Below the pieces are notes generated by a model that saw only the letters and a list, made by a program, of their open reading frames with translations, ran no database searches and was not told where the DNA came from. 64,000 nt of DNA from Enterococcus phoeniculicola ATCC BAA-412 (GTDB lineage Bacteria > Bacillota > Bacilli > Lactobacillales > Enterococcaceae), in assembly GCF_000407505.1 (NCBI RefSeq), contig NZ_ASWE01000003.1, forward strand, positions 434,001-498,000. Direction: 5' to 3'. The position numbers and the translations under genes are program-made. Shown here in pieces: positions 25,039-35,858 of this stretch (its first letter is position 1; every line of letters begins with the position of its first letter).

Positions 25039-27216
25039 ATGTGGAAAATAACAGATTCATTCGATAAAGATCAGATAACAAACTTTGGAAATAAGTATCT
25101 TCTGGCAAATGGATATATGGGGTATCGCGGAACAATGGAGGAGTATGGCAAAGAAGAACTGGTAGCCAATACGATTCTAGGGCTGTATGACCAAGTGGGG
25201 ACAAGTTGGCGAGAGCCTGTTAATGCGCCCAACGGGTTGTTTATAAAGATGAGTTTTGAAAACGAAGAGCTTAGTTTACGGACAAAGAAGCCATTGAAAC
25301 ATCAACAAGAGCTGAATATCTATGAAGGATTGCACAGACGAGAGACAAGTTTTTCAGTTGAAGGAGGTCAAGTGACACTTTCAATTGAGCGATTTTTGAG
25401 CATGGCCTCTGTCCATTTAATGGCAGCTAGAGGTGAGTTAATCAGCAGTGTTCCAATCACTCTTACTTTACAGGTGGGTATTGATGGGAATGTTTGGGAT
25501 ATTAATGGCCCACATCTTATAGGGACTCAACTGTGTGAGTTAGATGAAACCTCTCTACTTTTTGAAGCACAAACAAATGAGGAAAAAAAGAAGCTTTCTG
25601 TAGGACAAACAATTACAGTTGACGGAAAATCCAGGTATATCAAAACTGAAAAACAAGGCTTTCATGAGTATCTGATTACATTAGAGCCGAATGTTCCTTT
25701 TTCTTTTGACACTTTTTCTGCCACGTATAATGAAAATGATGGAGAAAATCCAACTGAACAAGTGGTTAGTTTACTTAATGCAACAAAAAAAGAGGGGTAT
25801 CTCTCATTGAAGAAGGCGCACCGAAATATCTGGGCTAATCTTTGGAAGAAATCAGATATTGAAATTCTTGGCGATGAAGAAGCACAGATTGCTTTGCGTT
25901 ATAGTATCTATCACTTGTTATCAATTGCTCCTCGTCACAGTGATAGGCAATCCATTCCAGCAAGGGGCTTGTCTGGTCAAACATATAAGGGGGCTGTTTT
26001 CTGGGATACAGAAATGTTTATGGTTCCTTTTTTCCAAAGAACAGATCCGCAGATTGCACGAAATCTATTGATGTATCGAGTACACACCTTAGATGGCGCA
26101 CGAAAAAAGGCGAAAAGTTATGGTTTTGACGGTGCATTTTATGCGTGGGAAAGTCAGGAGTATGGACAAGATGCGACCTCTGATTATAACGTGACAGATG
26201 TCTTTACAAACCGGCCGATGCGTACCTATTTCCGTGATAAGCAAATTCATATCACAGGAGATATTGCCTACGCGATGTGGAATTACTATGAATATACAAA
26301 TGACGTTTCCTTCTTGTTAGATGGAGCTGCAGAAGTTATTTTTGAAAGTGCAAAGTTTTATGTTTCCTATAGCTACTTCAAGGAATCAAAAAATAGATAT
26401 GAGCTCTTGGACGTGATTGGACCTGATGAATATCATGAACGTGTAGCAAACAATGCCTATACAAACAAGTTGGCTCAAGTGACTATTTCGATTGCGTTAA
26501 AGGTTTGGTCATTTTTGGAAGCTCACTATCCAAATGAATTGTCTGTTCTTTTGCAAAAAACAAAATTAGAGGAACAAAAAAATCTGTTAGAAAGGTTTCA
26601 ACAACTCATCTATGTTCCTGCTCCAGATGAATCTACTGGACTGATTGAACAATTTGACGGGTATTACCAACTAGAGGACACTTCGGTTGCTACGGTAAAA
26701 AGCAGGCTCTTAAATCCTCAGGAATATTGGGGTGGGGCATATGGTATTGCATCAGACACACAGATTCTTAAACAAGCAGATGTTCTTCTCTTATTGAATC
26801 TGTTTTCTTCATCCTATGACAAAGAAGTGATAAAACGCAATTGGGCGTACTATGAGCCTAGAACGGAGCATGGCTCTTCATTAAGTCCATGTATCTATGC
26901 AATGGCTGCTTGCAAGTTTGACAATCAAGAATGGGCATATCCTTATTTTATGAAGACTGCAACGGTGGATTTGACTGGAGAGACGAAACAATTTGCTGGT
27001 ACCATCTACATAGGTGGAACGCATCCTGCAGCAAATGGGGGTGCATGGATGGCAGCTATCTTAGGATTTGCTGGATTGAAGGTGACCGATGGACAACTAG
27101 AGGTAGACCCCAAGCTTCCTAGTCACTGGGAAAAAATGAAATTTCAAACCATCTATCAAAACGAATATTATACAATTGAAATTACCCAAGGAGGTCAAAA
27201 GATATGGAAAAATTAA
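25039..27216 (+). CDS. GH65 family disaccharide phosphorylase (second, nigerose/glucosylglycerol-phosphorylase-like)
   Basis: 725 residues. It starts at an ATG after AAAGGAGAAGATAGTGA. Landmarks are LANGYMGYRGTMEEYGKEE, ARGLSGQTYKGAVFWDTEMFM, DVIGPDEYHERVANNAYTN with the acid Glu464, YEPRTEHGSSLSPC for phosphate binding, and IGGTHPAANGGAWMA. The NGYMGYRGT start and PAANGGAWM end resemble nigerose phosphorylase and 2-O-alpha-glucosylglycerol phosphorylase as I remember them, more than maltose or trehalose phosphorylase. The product is beta-glucose 1-phosphate for the mutase encoded next, whose gene overlaps this one by 13 bases. The substrate is inferred only at subfamily level. Confidence 0.87.
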   Translation: MWKITDSFDKDQITNFGNKYLLANGYMGYRGTMEEYGKEELVANTILGLYDQVGTSWREPVNAPNGLFIKMSFENEELSLRTKKPLKHQQELNIYEGLHRRETSFSVEGGQVTLSIERFLSMASVHLMAARGELISSVPITLTLQVGIDGNVWDINGPHLIGTQLCELDETSLLFEAQTNEEKKKLSVGQTITVDGKSRYIKTEKQGFHEYLITLEPNVPFSFDTFSATYNENDGENPTEQVVSLLNATKKEGYLSLKKAHRNIWANLWKKSDIEILGDEEAQIALRYSIYHLLSIAPRHSDRQSIPARGLSGQTYKGAVFWDTEMFMVPFFQRTDPQIARNLLMYRVHTLDGARKKAKSYGFDGAFYAWESQEYGQDATSDYNVTDVFTNRPMRTYFRDKQIHITGDIAYAMWNYYEYTNDVSFLLDGAAEVIFESAKFYVSYSYFKESKNRYELLDVIGPDEYHERVANNAYTNKLAQVTISIALKVWSFLEAHYPNELSVLLQKTKLEEQKNLLERFQQLIYVPAPDESTGLIEQFDGYYQLEDTSVATVKSRLLNPQEYWGGAYGIASDTQILKQADVLLLLNLFSSSYDKEVIKRNWAYYEPRTEHGSSLSPCIYAMAACKFDNQEWAYPYFMKTATVDLTGETKQFAGTIYIGGTHPAANGGAWMAAILGFAGLKVTDGQLEVDPKLPSHWEKMKFQTIYQNEYYTIEITQGGQKIWKN

Positions 27217-27854
27217 AGGGTGCTTTATTTGATCTTGATGGTGTATTAGTGGATACTGCAAGTTATCACTATTTAGCTTGGAAAGAATTAGCAAACGAAT
27301 TGAATATTCCTTTTACAAAGGTCGATAATGAGCGGTTGAAAGGGGTATCGCGAATGGCGTCACTGGATATCCTGCTGTCTTTAGATAAGGAAAACAGGCT
27401 GTATACATCAGAGCAAAAAGAAGCGATGGCAACGCGTAAAAACGACTTATATGTTCAACTGATTCGCCATATGGATGCATCAGAAATATTACCCGGTGTA
27501 GTATCCCTTCTGAAAATGTTAAGAGAGCAAGGCGTTAAGATTGCATTAGGGTCTGCTAGTAAAAATGCACCTAAAATCATGGCCTCAACAGGGCTATCTG
27601 CTTTTTTTGACGCAGTGATTGACGGAAATGTTGCAGCAAATGCGAAACCAGACCCTGAAGTGTTTTTAAAAGGGGCTGCTGCCATTGGAATAAGTCCAGA
27701 CGAGTGCGCCGTGTTTGAAGATGCCGAAGCGGGTCTACAAGCTGCAAAATCTGCTGGTTGTTTTGCAATAGGCGTTGGAGAGTCGGTAAATCTACCTAGT
27801 GCCGATGTTGTATACTCTGATTTGACTCTATTTGATTTATCTGTTTATTTTTAA
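27204..27854 (+). CDS. pgmB: beta-phosphoglucomutase
   Basis: 216 residues of the HAD superfamily. Motif I FDLDGVLVDT has Asp nucleophile and acid Asp two residues apart (D10, D12). The cap carries the substrate loop around KGVSRMASLDILL. Motif II is in ALGSASKNA, and AKPDPEVFLKGA and FEDAEAGLQAAKSAG are motifs III and IV. It converts beta-glucose 1-phosphate from the two phosphorylases into glucose 6-phosphate, so one ATP is saved per disaccharide. It overlaps the second GH65 gene by 13 bases and is the last gene of the operon. Confidence 0.95.
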   Translation: MEKLKGALFDLDGVLVDTASYHYLAWKELANELNIPFTKVDNERLKGVSRMASLDILLSLDKENRLYTSEQKEAMATRKNDLYVQLIRHMDASEILPGVVSLLKMLREQGVKIALGSASKNAPKIMASTGLSAFFDAVIDGNVAANAKPDPEVFLKGAAAIGISPDECAVFEDAEAGLQAAKSAGCFAIGVGESVNLPSADVVYSDLTLFDLSVYF

Positions 27855-27861
27855 CTTTTTT

Positions 27862-27971
27862 GACAAGAAGAGATTCAGCTTCTATAGCACCATTTATTAA
27901 AAGGGTGTAAAAGAAGAGAATGAGACGTTCCCTTTGTCTCAGCAACTGACTATCTGTTCTTGTCTTTTTTT
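27862..27971 (+). terminator. branched hairpin with T-run after pgmB
   Basis: GACAAGAA at 27862-27869 pairs with TTCTTGTC at 27957-27964, enclosing a CACC/GGGTG hairpin and a GAGAC/GTCTC hairpin, and seven Ts follow. It is most simply the operon terminator; its three-way shape is larger than usual. Confidence 0.6.
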
Positions 27972-28078
27972 ATTAAAGTGGCAGGGATGGAGCGAAGTAC
28001 GGAATCAACATTACTGGCTTATTCTAAATTCTTCGGGTATTCTTGGTTTATAAAGCGGATACAAAGGAGTTTTTAGTA

Positions 28079-29401
28079 ATGGAGATTATTATTATCGGAG
28101 CATCGTTTGCAGGAGTTAGCTGTGGACTAAGAGCAAGACAGCTTTATCCTAAAGCAAAGATTACCTTGATTGAAAAAAATCAGGTTTTAGGATTTATTCC
28201 AAGCGGCTTTTTATTATATATCACAGGTAGAGTATCAACTCTTGAAGAGGCAGTATTTATTAAGCAAGATGTATTAAAAAAAGCAGAAATAGAAGTTCGG
28301 TTAGATGAATCACTGACGAATTGCTATCCAGATCAACATCGTATTGAGACGACAAAAGGAAGTTATACCTATGATCGGCTTGTTTTAGCTTATGGATCTG
28401 CTCAAGAATCACAAATTTTGCAAGTAGATGATTTGTCAGAAACAGAGACACTTCCTTTGGTGTATAAGGATTTCCCATCTGCCAAACGTTTAGCTGAAAA
28501 AGTCCCTGCGGCAAAAACTATTTCGATTATTGGCGCGGGTCAAGCAGGCATGGAGGCAGCAAGTGCTTTTGTTCAGTTAGGAAAACAAGTGGAGCTATTT
28601 GAAACCATGGATTACCCCTTGTTTAAATATTTTGACCAATCCTTTTTGGCCCCTTTTCTAGTTACCCTAAAGGAGACAAAGCATCTTCACTTGCACTGTA
28701 ATACGAGTGTGAAGACAATTACGCAAGAAAATGGGTTTCATCTTGAAACGAATACACAAACACAAGCAAGTGATCTAGTACTGACAACGGTTAACGTTCA
28801 TCCAAAAGAAAATCCATTCTATCAAATTTTTGAAAGTCACAGTGACTATACCTTAAAGACAGACGCATATTTAGAGACCTCTCAGACAGATGTGTTTGCA
28901 GTGGGAGACTTGATTCAAATTCCAGCGCTAGCACTAAAGGAACAGTTGTATATGCCGTTAATCAATAATGCCATTCGTTCAGGTCATATTGCAGCAGAAA
29001 ATTTGGAACAAAAAAGAAAGCCATTCAAAGGTGGATTACGTACTGTGGGAACGCATCTGTTTGGCTGGTATTTAGCAAGCACAGGATTGCTGGAGGCAGA
29101 AGCGTTTAGTTATCCTGGAAAAATTGCAACCAAGAGCTGTACACTAAATGCTCATTTGTTTGATGAGGCGGTCATCCATTGTAAAATAACTTTTGATCAA
29201 GAAACACGTGAAGTATTAGGCGTTCAACTATTATCGAAAGAAAACTGTTTAGAAAAAATCAATACAGCCGCTTTAGCGATTGAAACAAGACGCACATTGG
29301 AGGAGCTTGCACAAAAAGATTATTTCTTTCAACCAATATATACCCCTGCATTTGACGTGTTGAATCATCTTGGATTAGGAAGTGATTCAGATGAGAGTTG
29401 A
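28079..29401 (+). CDS. NADH oxidase/peroxidase-family flavoprotein lacking the catalytic cysteine
   Basis: 440 residues from the ATG at 28079, nine to ten bases after AAAGGAG. It has the FAD loop (IIIIGASFAGVSCG), the NADH loop (SIIGAGQAGMEAASAFVQLG), the ATG-like FAVGDLIQ motif and the C-terminal dimer domain ending KDYFFQPIYTPAFDVLNHL, as in water-forming NADH oxidase, NADH peroxidase and CoA-disulfide reductase. The family's redox Cys42 (in SFLSCG) is Ser here (FIPSG), and the active-site His10 is Phe. It therefore cannot form the cysteine sulfenate used by Nox and Npx. It may be an altered oxidase, a diaphorase or a sensor. It overlaps an Mga-like regulator gene. Confidence 0.82.
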   Translation: MEIIIIGASFAGVSCGLRARQLYPKAKITLIEKNQVLGFIPSGFLLYITGRVSTLEEAVFIKQDVLKKAEIEVRLDESLTNCYPDQHRIETTKGSYTYDRLVLAYGSAQESQILQVDDLSETETLPLVYKDFPSAKRLAEKVPAAKTISIIGAGQAGMEAASAFVQLGKQVELFETMDYPLFKYFDQSFLAPFLVTLKETKHLHLHCNTSVKTITQENGFHLETNTQTQASDLVLTTVNVHPKENPFYQIFESHSDYTLKTDAYLETSQTDVFAVGDLIQIPALALKEQLYMPLINNAIRSGHIAAENLEQKRKPFKGGLRTVGTHLFGWYLASTGLLEAEAFSYPGKIATKSCTLNAHLFDEAVIHCKITFDQETREVLGVQLLSKENCLEKINTAALAIETRRTLEELAQKDYFFQPIYTPAFDVLNHLGLGSDSDES

Positions 29402-30827
29402 AGAGCTGTTAGAAAAAAAAGAAGCCAAACAAATGGGTCTGCTTAAGACGCTTGTGATGACTGGTGGAAAACAGCCGATACAAGAGATGGCAAAGCAGCT
29501 TCAAGTGACCAAAAAGTCGGTTGAGAACTATGTGGATGATTTGCAGTATATATTAGCTAGCTATAAAGACAAGTGCTGGCTAGATTATGATGGGTATTAC
29601 TTAACATTTTCTATGGTGCCGGATTTTTCAGTTGGCGAAATTGAATTTCGGCTCTATCAGAAAGCTCAAAAGTTTCAAATTTTACTTACCCTTTTAAAAG
29701 AACGAGAAATTGCATTCGTTCGTGTTTCCCAAGAGCTGCAAATTAGTGAATCGTCTCTTTTTCGGAAAATTAAAGAGTTGAATGTATTGCTAAAAGAATT
29801 TGATTTGACGATTTGGCAAGGAAAACTTGAAGGAGAAGAAGCACAAATTCGCTATTTTTATTTCCAGCTCTTATGGTATATAGGAAACCCGATTGATGAG
29901 GTCTCTGAACGGAATAACCGATATGTGGAAAATATTGAACGCGGTCTGGGGATTCATTTAACACAGGAAGCGAAAAAAAGAATTTTGTTATGGCTTAAAA
30001 TTACAAAGCTTCGTTTGAACGTCCCTAATCAGGTATTTACACGACTAAATCAAAAATTTCAGCCGTATGTGAAAGATCCAATGTATCAACAACTAAAACA
30101 GATTGTTTATCGTTCATTTGGGTATTATGCAGTGGAGATTCGCGAAGAGGAAGCCATGCTTCATTTTTGTTTTTTATTAAGTATGTCTATTTTGTCAGAA
30201 GAGGATTTTCGAACGTATTCGTTAGCTCGTTCTCGATTTACTCCTACAGGCTTAGTAGATACGATTATATTAGAAAACATTCTCAGATTCTATCGTCCGA
30301 TAAAGATTCATCATGAAATTGAAGCAACTTGTTACTACTATCTTGCACAAATTCATCCCCAGCTGTATTTTTTTAAAGGAGATGTGGAGATTTATAATCG
30401 TGAGAATATTTGGGCGATGGAACAAGAGCTGTCTAGTAGAGATATGAGGGCGTTGTGTCTGAAGCTATTGGCGATTACACAAGAGGAGTTTTCAATCCCT
30501 GAGGATGAAAAAAATAGTTTGTTGGCAATGACAGCTGTTAAATATTTGAGTGTCTTGGCTGTCTTGGATTTTCAAATGAATCGAGAGGTACGTGTAGGTA
30601 TCCACTTAAAAATGGAACCACTCTTTAAAAATGCAACGATTACAATGCTTATCTTGCACTTAAAAAATATAAATGGGGTTGTTGTAGAGGCGTGCCGGAC
30701 GAATCAAACCTATGATTTGATTATTAGTAATGAAAAATTGCATACGAGCACCCCAGTCTATTATTTTTCAGAATTAGGAACAAAATATGATATTGATCAA
30801 ATAAAAAAGCTCATTCGTGACTTATAA
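29391..30827 (+). CDS. Mga/AtxA-family transcriptional regulator
   Basis: 478 residues from the ATG at 29391, inside the end of the preceding gene (11-base overlap). Two N-terminal helix-turn-helix regions are visible: GGKQPIQEMAKQLQVTKKSVENYVDDLQ near residues 25-52, and VSQELQISESSLFRKIKELN near 112-131. The long helical middle resembles PRD-like parts, and the end is EIIB-like (ITMLILHLKN...YDLIISNE). This is the layout of streptococcal Mga and enterococcal MafR, which control carbohydrate and surface genes. Position suggests it controls the flavoprotein gene, the following glp operon, or both. The terminator stem overlaps its last codons. Confidence 0.8.
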   Translation: MRVEELLEKKEAKQMGLLKTLVMTGGKQPIQEMAKQLQVTKKSVENYVDDLQYILASYKDKCWLDYDGYYLTFSMVPDFSVGEIEFRLYQKAQKFQILLTLLKEREIAFVRVSQELQISESSLFRKIKELNVLLKEFDLTIWQGKLEGEEAQIRYFYFQLLWYIGNPIDEVSERNNRYVENIERGLGIHLTQEAKKRILLWLKITKLRLNVPNQVFTRLNQKFQPYVKDPMYQQLKQIVYRSFGYYAVEIREEEAMLHFCFLLSMSILSEEDFRTYSLARSRFTPTGLVDTIILENILRFYRPIKIHHEIEATCYYYLAQIHPQLYFFKGDVEIYNRENIWAMEQELSSRDMRALCLKLLAITQEEFSIPEDEKNSLLAMTAVKYLSVLAVLDFQMNREVRVGIHLKMEPLFKNATITMLILHLKNINGVVVEACRTNQTYDLIISNEKLHTSTPVYYFSELGTKYDIDQIKKLIRDL

Positions 30828-30850
30828 AAGCTGCGAATGAGCTTTTATTA
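30805..30850 (+). terminator. intrinsic terminator overlapping the end of the Mga-like gene
   Basis: AAAAGCTCATTCG at 30805-30817 is exactly complementary to CGAATGAGCTTTT at 30834-30846. The left arm lies in the coding sequence. Confidence 0.8.
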
Positions 30851-30932
30851 TCAGCATTTTGTCAAAAAATGCTAAAAAAGAAAAAAACTTGACGGAATAT
30901 TTTTACAAACACGATGTAAGATACAGATGTAG

Positions 30933-32486
<1,554 letters not shown>

Positions 32487-32487
32487 G

Positions 32488-34317
32488 ATGACATTCTCCT
32501 ATGAGAGTAGAAACCAAGGAATCAAAAAAGTGAAAGAATCCACCGCCGATGTGTTGATCATTGGTGGGGGAATTACAGGGGCAGGCGTTGCATTGCAGGC
32601 AGCAGCCTCAGGAATGAAAACCGTGCTAGTTGAAATGCAGGATTTTGCAGAAGGAACCTCTTCTCGCTCAACAAAATTAGTGCACGGCGGGATTCGCTAT
32701 CTAAAAACATTTGACGTGGAAGTTGTCTCAGATACCGTAAAAGAACGGGCAAATGTTCAAAAAGTAGCACCGCATATTCCAAAACCAGATCCTATGCTCT
32801 TACCTATTTATGATGAACCAGGTGCAACATTTAACATGTTTTCGGTAAAAATTGCTATGGATTTATACGATCAGCTGGCAAATGTTACCAATACCCCCTA
32901 TGCAAACTATGTATTATCCAAAGAAGAAGTTTTAGAAAGAGAGCCTCAGTTAAAACAAGAAAATTTGTTAGGTGGTGGGGTGTATCTTGATTTTCGTAAC
33001 AATGATGCGCGTCTGGTCATTGAAAATATCAAGCGTGCTCATGAAGATGGCGGTGTGATGTTAAGTAAGACAAAGGTCATTCGTATTTTGCATGATGAAA
33101 ATGGCAAAGTAAATGGCGCCACAGTTGAAGACCTCTTAACAGGAGAACAGTTTGATATTCATGCGCATGTGGTCATTAATACGACAGGACCATGGTCAGA
33201 TGAAGTTCGTGCGATGGATGAAAAAAATGAACTTCCTCATCAGATGCGTCCAACAAAAGGCGTTCATCTGGTTGTTGACAAAGAGCGATTGAGTGTTCCT
33301 CAGCCAACGTATTTTGATACAGGAAAAAATGATGGACGAATGGTGTTTGTTGTTCCTAGAGAAGGGAAAACCTATTTTGGGACAACAGATACGGATTACA
33401 CGGGTGATTTAAAACAACCAACTGTTACGCAAGAAGATGTGGATTATTTACTGGAGATTGTAAATAGTCGTTTTCCAGAGGTTCATTTAACAATTCATGA
33501 CATTGAAGCTAGCTGGGCGGGACTACGTCCATTAATTTCTACAAATGGTGGTTCTGATTATAACGGTGGGAATAATGGCAGTTTATCCGATGCTGGATTT
33601 GATAGTATTGTTCATGCTGTTGAAGACTACCTCGCAGATACAAGTAAAAAAGGAGAAGTTGAAAAAGCAATTAAAGATGCGGATGCTGCTTTAGCAGAAG
33701 GAACTCTATCTACTTCTCAAATTTCTAGAGGAAGTGCGTTGGAACGTTCTAAAGACGGCTTGTTGACCTTAGCGGGTGGAAAAATTACTGACTACCGATT
33801 AATGGCAGAAGGAGCTTTGAAGTCTATTCAACAGATTTTACAAGAAGAGTTCCAACAATCGTTTGAGTTGATTGATTCCGTAAATTATCCAGTTTCTGGT
33901 GGAGAAATTGATCCGAATAATGTTGAGGAAGAAATGGCTCGTTTGGCAAAAGGAGCGCAAGCAATTGGGTTAGAGGACGCAGATGCTATGTATCTTGCAA
34001 ATCTATACGGATCGAATCTTTCAAAAGCCCTGACTTATAACGAGCCTGTTGAAGGATTGGGATTACGTGAAAGTATCGCTCTTAACTATGCGCTAAATGA
34101 AGAATTAGTATTGACTCCTGTGGATTATTTACTTCGTCGGACGAATCATATCTTGTTCTTTAGAGACGGCTTGGATGAAATAAAGGAACCTGTTGTGAAT
34201 AAGTTTGCTGCATTTTATAAGTGGAGTGCAGAAGAACGAAAGGTGATGGAACAGCAATTAGAGGCAGTTCTTGCGGAATCTGGTTTGACTAACTTAAAAA
34301 AGGAGAATAAGAAATGA
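32488..34317 (+). CDS. glpO: alpha-glycerophosphate oxidase
   Basis: 609 residues. The FAD-binding loop is DVLIIGGGITGAGVALQAAASGMKTVLVEMQDFAEGTSSRSTKLVHGG (residues about 24-70). The protein carries the extra segment around 350-410 that marks the oxygen-using GlpO of lactic acid bacteria, compared with GlpD. It oxidises glycerol 3-phosphate to dihydroxyacetone phosphate and produces hydrogen peroxide. It lies two bases after glpK and overlaps glpF by four. The peroxide may explain the need for ahpC-ahpF, which is elsewhere in the window but not linked. Confidence 0.95.
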   Translation: MTFSYESRNQGIKKVKESTADVLIIGGGITGAGVALQAAASGMKTVLVEMQDFAEGTSSRSTKLVHGGIRYLKTFDVEVVSDTVKERANVQKVAPHIPKPDPMLLPIYDEPGATFNMFSVKIAMDLYDQLANVTNTPYANYVLSKEEVLEREPQLKQENLLGGGVYLDFRNNDARLVIENIKRAHEDGGVMLSKTKVIRILHDENGKVNGATVEDLLTGEQFDIHAHVVINTTGPWSDEVRAMDEKNELPHQMRPTKGVHLVVDKERLSVPQPTYFDTGKNDGRMVFVVPREGKTYFGTTDTDYTGDLKQPTVTQEDVDYLLEIVNSRFPEVHLTIHDIEASWAGLRPLISTNGGSDYNGGNNGSLSDAGFDSIVHAVEDYLADTSKKGEVEKAIKDADAALAEGTLSTSQISRGSALERSKDGLLTLAGGKITDYRLMAEGALKSIQQILQEEFQQSFELIDSVNYPVSGGEIDPNNVEEEMARLAKGAQAIGLEDADAMYLANLYGSNLSKALTYNEPVEGLGLRESIALNYALNEELVLTPVDYLLRRTNHILFFRDGLDEIKEPVVNKFAAFYKWSAEERKVMEQQLEAVLAESGLTNLKKENKK

Positions 34318-35030
34318 GTGATATGACACAGATTTTTAGTGAATTTTTGGGAACAGCGATGCTTGTACTATTGGGAGGTGGGGTCTGTGCGGCTTCTAAC
34401 TTGAAAAAAAGTAAAGCAGAAGCTTCTGGTTGGATTGTAATTGCGATGGGCTGGGCGACCGCTGTTACAATTGCCGTATACGTTTCAGGATTCATGGGTC
34501 CTGCACATTTGAATCCAGCCGTTACAGTAGGGATGGCAATTGCAGGTAAGTTTTCTTGGAGTCTTGTTTTTCCATTTGTTATCGCTCAAGTTGTTGGTGG
34601 GATTGTTGGAGCAATCGTTGTATGGTTAGCTTATCTGCCTTTATGGGATGAAACAGAAGATCAAGGAGCGATTTTAGGAACCTTTGCAACAGGGCCTGCT
34701 GTACGTAACTTACCAGCAAATACAATGACCGAAGCAATTGGTACCTTTGTATTAGTATTAGGATTACTTGCTTTTGGAGAAAATAGTTTTGCAGAAGGAC
34801 TAAATCCAGTTGTCGTTGGTATTTTAATTTTAGCAATTGGTTTATCTTTAGGAGGACCTACAGGGTATGCCATTAATCCAGCCCGTGATTTAGGCCCAAG
34901 AATTGCTCATCAAATTTTGCCTATAAAAAACAAAGGAACCTCTGATTGGAGCTATGCACTTGTTCCGATTGTCGGTCCTGTGATTGGGGCCGTATTAGCT
35001 GCAGGATTATACCTTGTTTTACCTTTATAA
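34314..35030 (+). CDS. glpF: glycerol uptake facilitator, aquaporin family
   Basis: 238 residues, six spans, with both half-helix motifs: NPA in HLNPAVTVG near residue 66 and NPAR in AINPARDLGPR near 187. The Arg and the aspartate after it mark a glyceroporin rather than a water-only channel. It lets glycerol diffuse in for GlpK. The ATG overlaps the glpO stop (ATGA), after AAAAAGGAG. It is the last gene before a strong terminator. Confidence 0.95.
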   Translation: MSDMTQIFSEFLGTAMLVLLGGGVCAASNLKKSKAEASGWIVIAMGWATAVTIAVYVSGFMGPAHLNPAVTVGMAIAGKFSWSLVFPFVIAQVVGGIVGAIVVWLAYLPLWDETEDQGAILGTFATGPAVRNLPANTMTEAIGTFVLVLGLLAFGENSFAEGLNPVVVGILILAIGLSLGGPTGYAINPARDLGPRIAHQILPIKNKGTSDWSYALVPIVGPVIGAVLAAGLYLVLPL

Positions 35031-35039
35031 ATAATCAGT

Positions 35040-35105
35040 AAAAGAATCTGATGAATCTTTAACAAATGGCATGAATCATTTGTTAAGAAAGTCAGATTCT
35101 TTTTT
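35040..35105 (+). terminator. intrinsic terminator of the glp operon
   Basis: AAAGAATCTGA pairs with TCAGATTCTTTTTT, and inside it TTAACAAATG pairs with CATTTGTTAA. Six Ts follow. Confidence 0.88.
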
Positions 35106-35168
35106 GAATACAACATAACTATGTTCGCTTCTCTACCTATGATAAAATAAGAAGATAAATTAAAAAAA

Positions 35169-35229
35169 AGAACGATTTCTTATAAAAAGAATCATAGGTC
35201 ACTCCTTTAACATGGGTGAATCGTTTTAA
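35169..35229 (+). promoter_or_regulatory. possible structured leader of the ABC operon
   Basis: AACGATTT pairs with GAATCGTT, enclosing TCACTCC/GGGTGA, just before the ABC ATPase gene. A TATGATAAAAT promoter-like box lies upstream near 35147. Only four Ts follow, so attenuation is possible but not clear. Confidence 0.35.
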
Positions 35230-35246
35230 GAGATAGGGAGTTTGTT

Positions 35247-35858
35247 GTGGAAAATCAATTAGTTATTGAGGGGATGTTACTGTCTAGAAAAACGGTGACA
35301 AATCAGCCTATTAGTCTCACCCTAAAAAAGGGGGAAGGAATAGGAATTTATGGCCCTAACGGATCAGGAAAATCTACATTGTTAGATAGCATTAGCGGTA
35401 TTTTACCTTTAGCAGAGGGGCGAGTAACCGTGAATGGCATTTTGAGTTATGCAATGCAATTCGATGGATTTCAGGAAAATTTAAGCTGCTTGGATAATTT
35501 ATATTTAGAAGCAAATTATGCAGGAATTCCAAAAAATGAACGAAAAGAACGGATTACTAAGCGTGCACAAGAGTGTGGAGTGACTTCGTTTCTGAAGAAA
35601 AAAGTAAATAAGCTTAGTTCAGGAATGCGGGTACGTTTGATGCTGGCGGCAAGTCTGCTAGTCAACCCAGATGTATTGCTGTTGGACGAGGCGTTTAATG
35701 CACTAGATGAAGAGACAATTGTCAGTATGCAGGCAATTTTACACAGAGAAAAACAAAATGGTTTGAGTATTCTTTTTGTTTCACATAATAAATTTCATTT
35801 TGAGTCTATCTGTGAGTCTATTTTACTCTTTCCAAGTTTAGAGGTAGAAGCGTTATGA
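35247..35858 (+). CDS. ABC transporter ATP-binding protein (exporter type)
   Basis: 203 residues, a compact ATPase. It has Walker A GPNGSGKST near residues 34-42, Q-loop region SYAMQFDG, signature LSSGMRVRLMLA, Walker B VLLLDEAFNALDE and the switch His in FVSHNK. The short form and the two following membrane proteins suggest an ABC-2-type exporter of the sort used for peptides, antibiotics or surface compounds. The start is a GTG after AGGGAG. It overlaps the next gene by four bases. Confidence 0.9.
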   Translation: MENQLVIEGMLLSRKTVTNQPISLTLKKGEGIGIYGPNGSGKSTLLDSISGILPLAEGRVTVNGILSYAMQFDGFQENLSCLDNLYLEANYAGIPKNERKERITKRAQECGVTSFLKKKVNKLSSGMRVRLMLAASLLVNPDVLLLDEAFNALDEETIVSMQAILHREKQNGLSILFVSHNKFHFESICESILLFPSLEVEAL

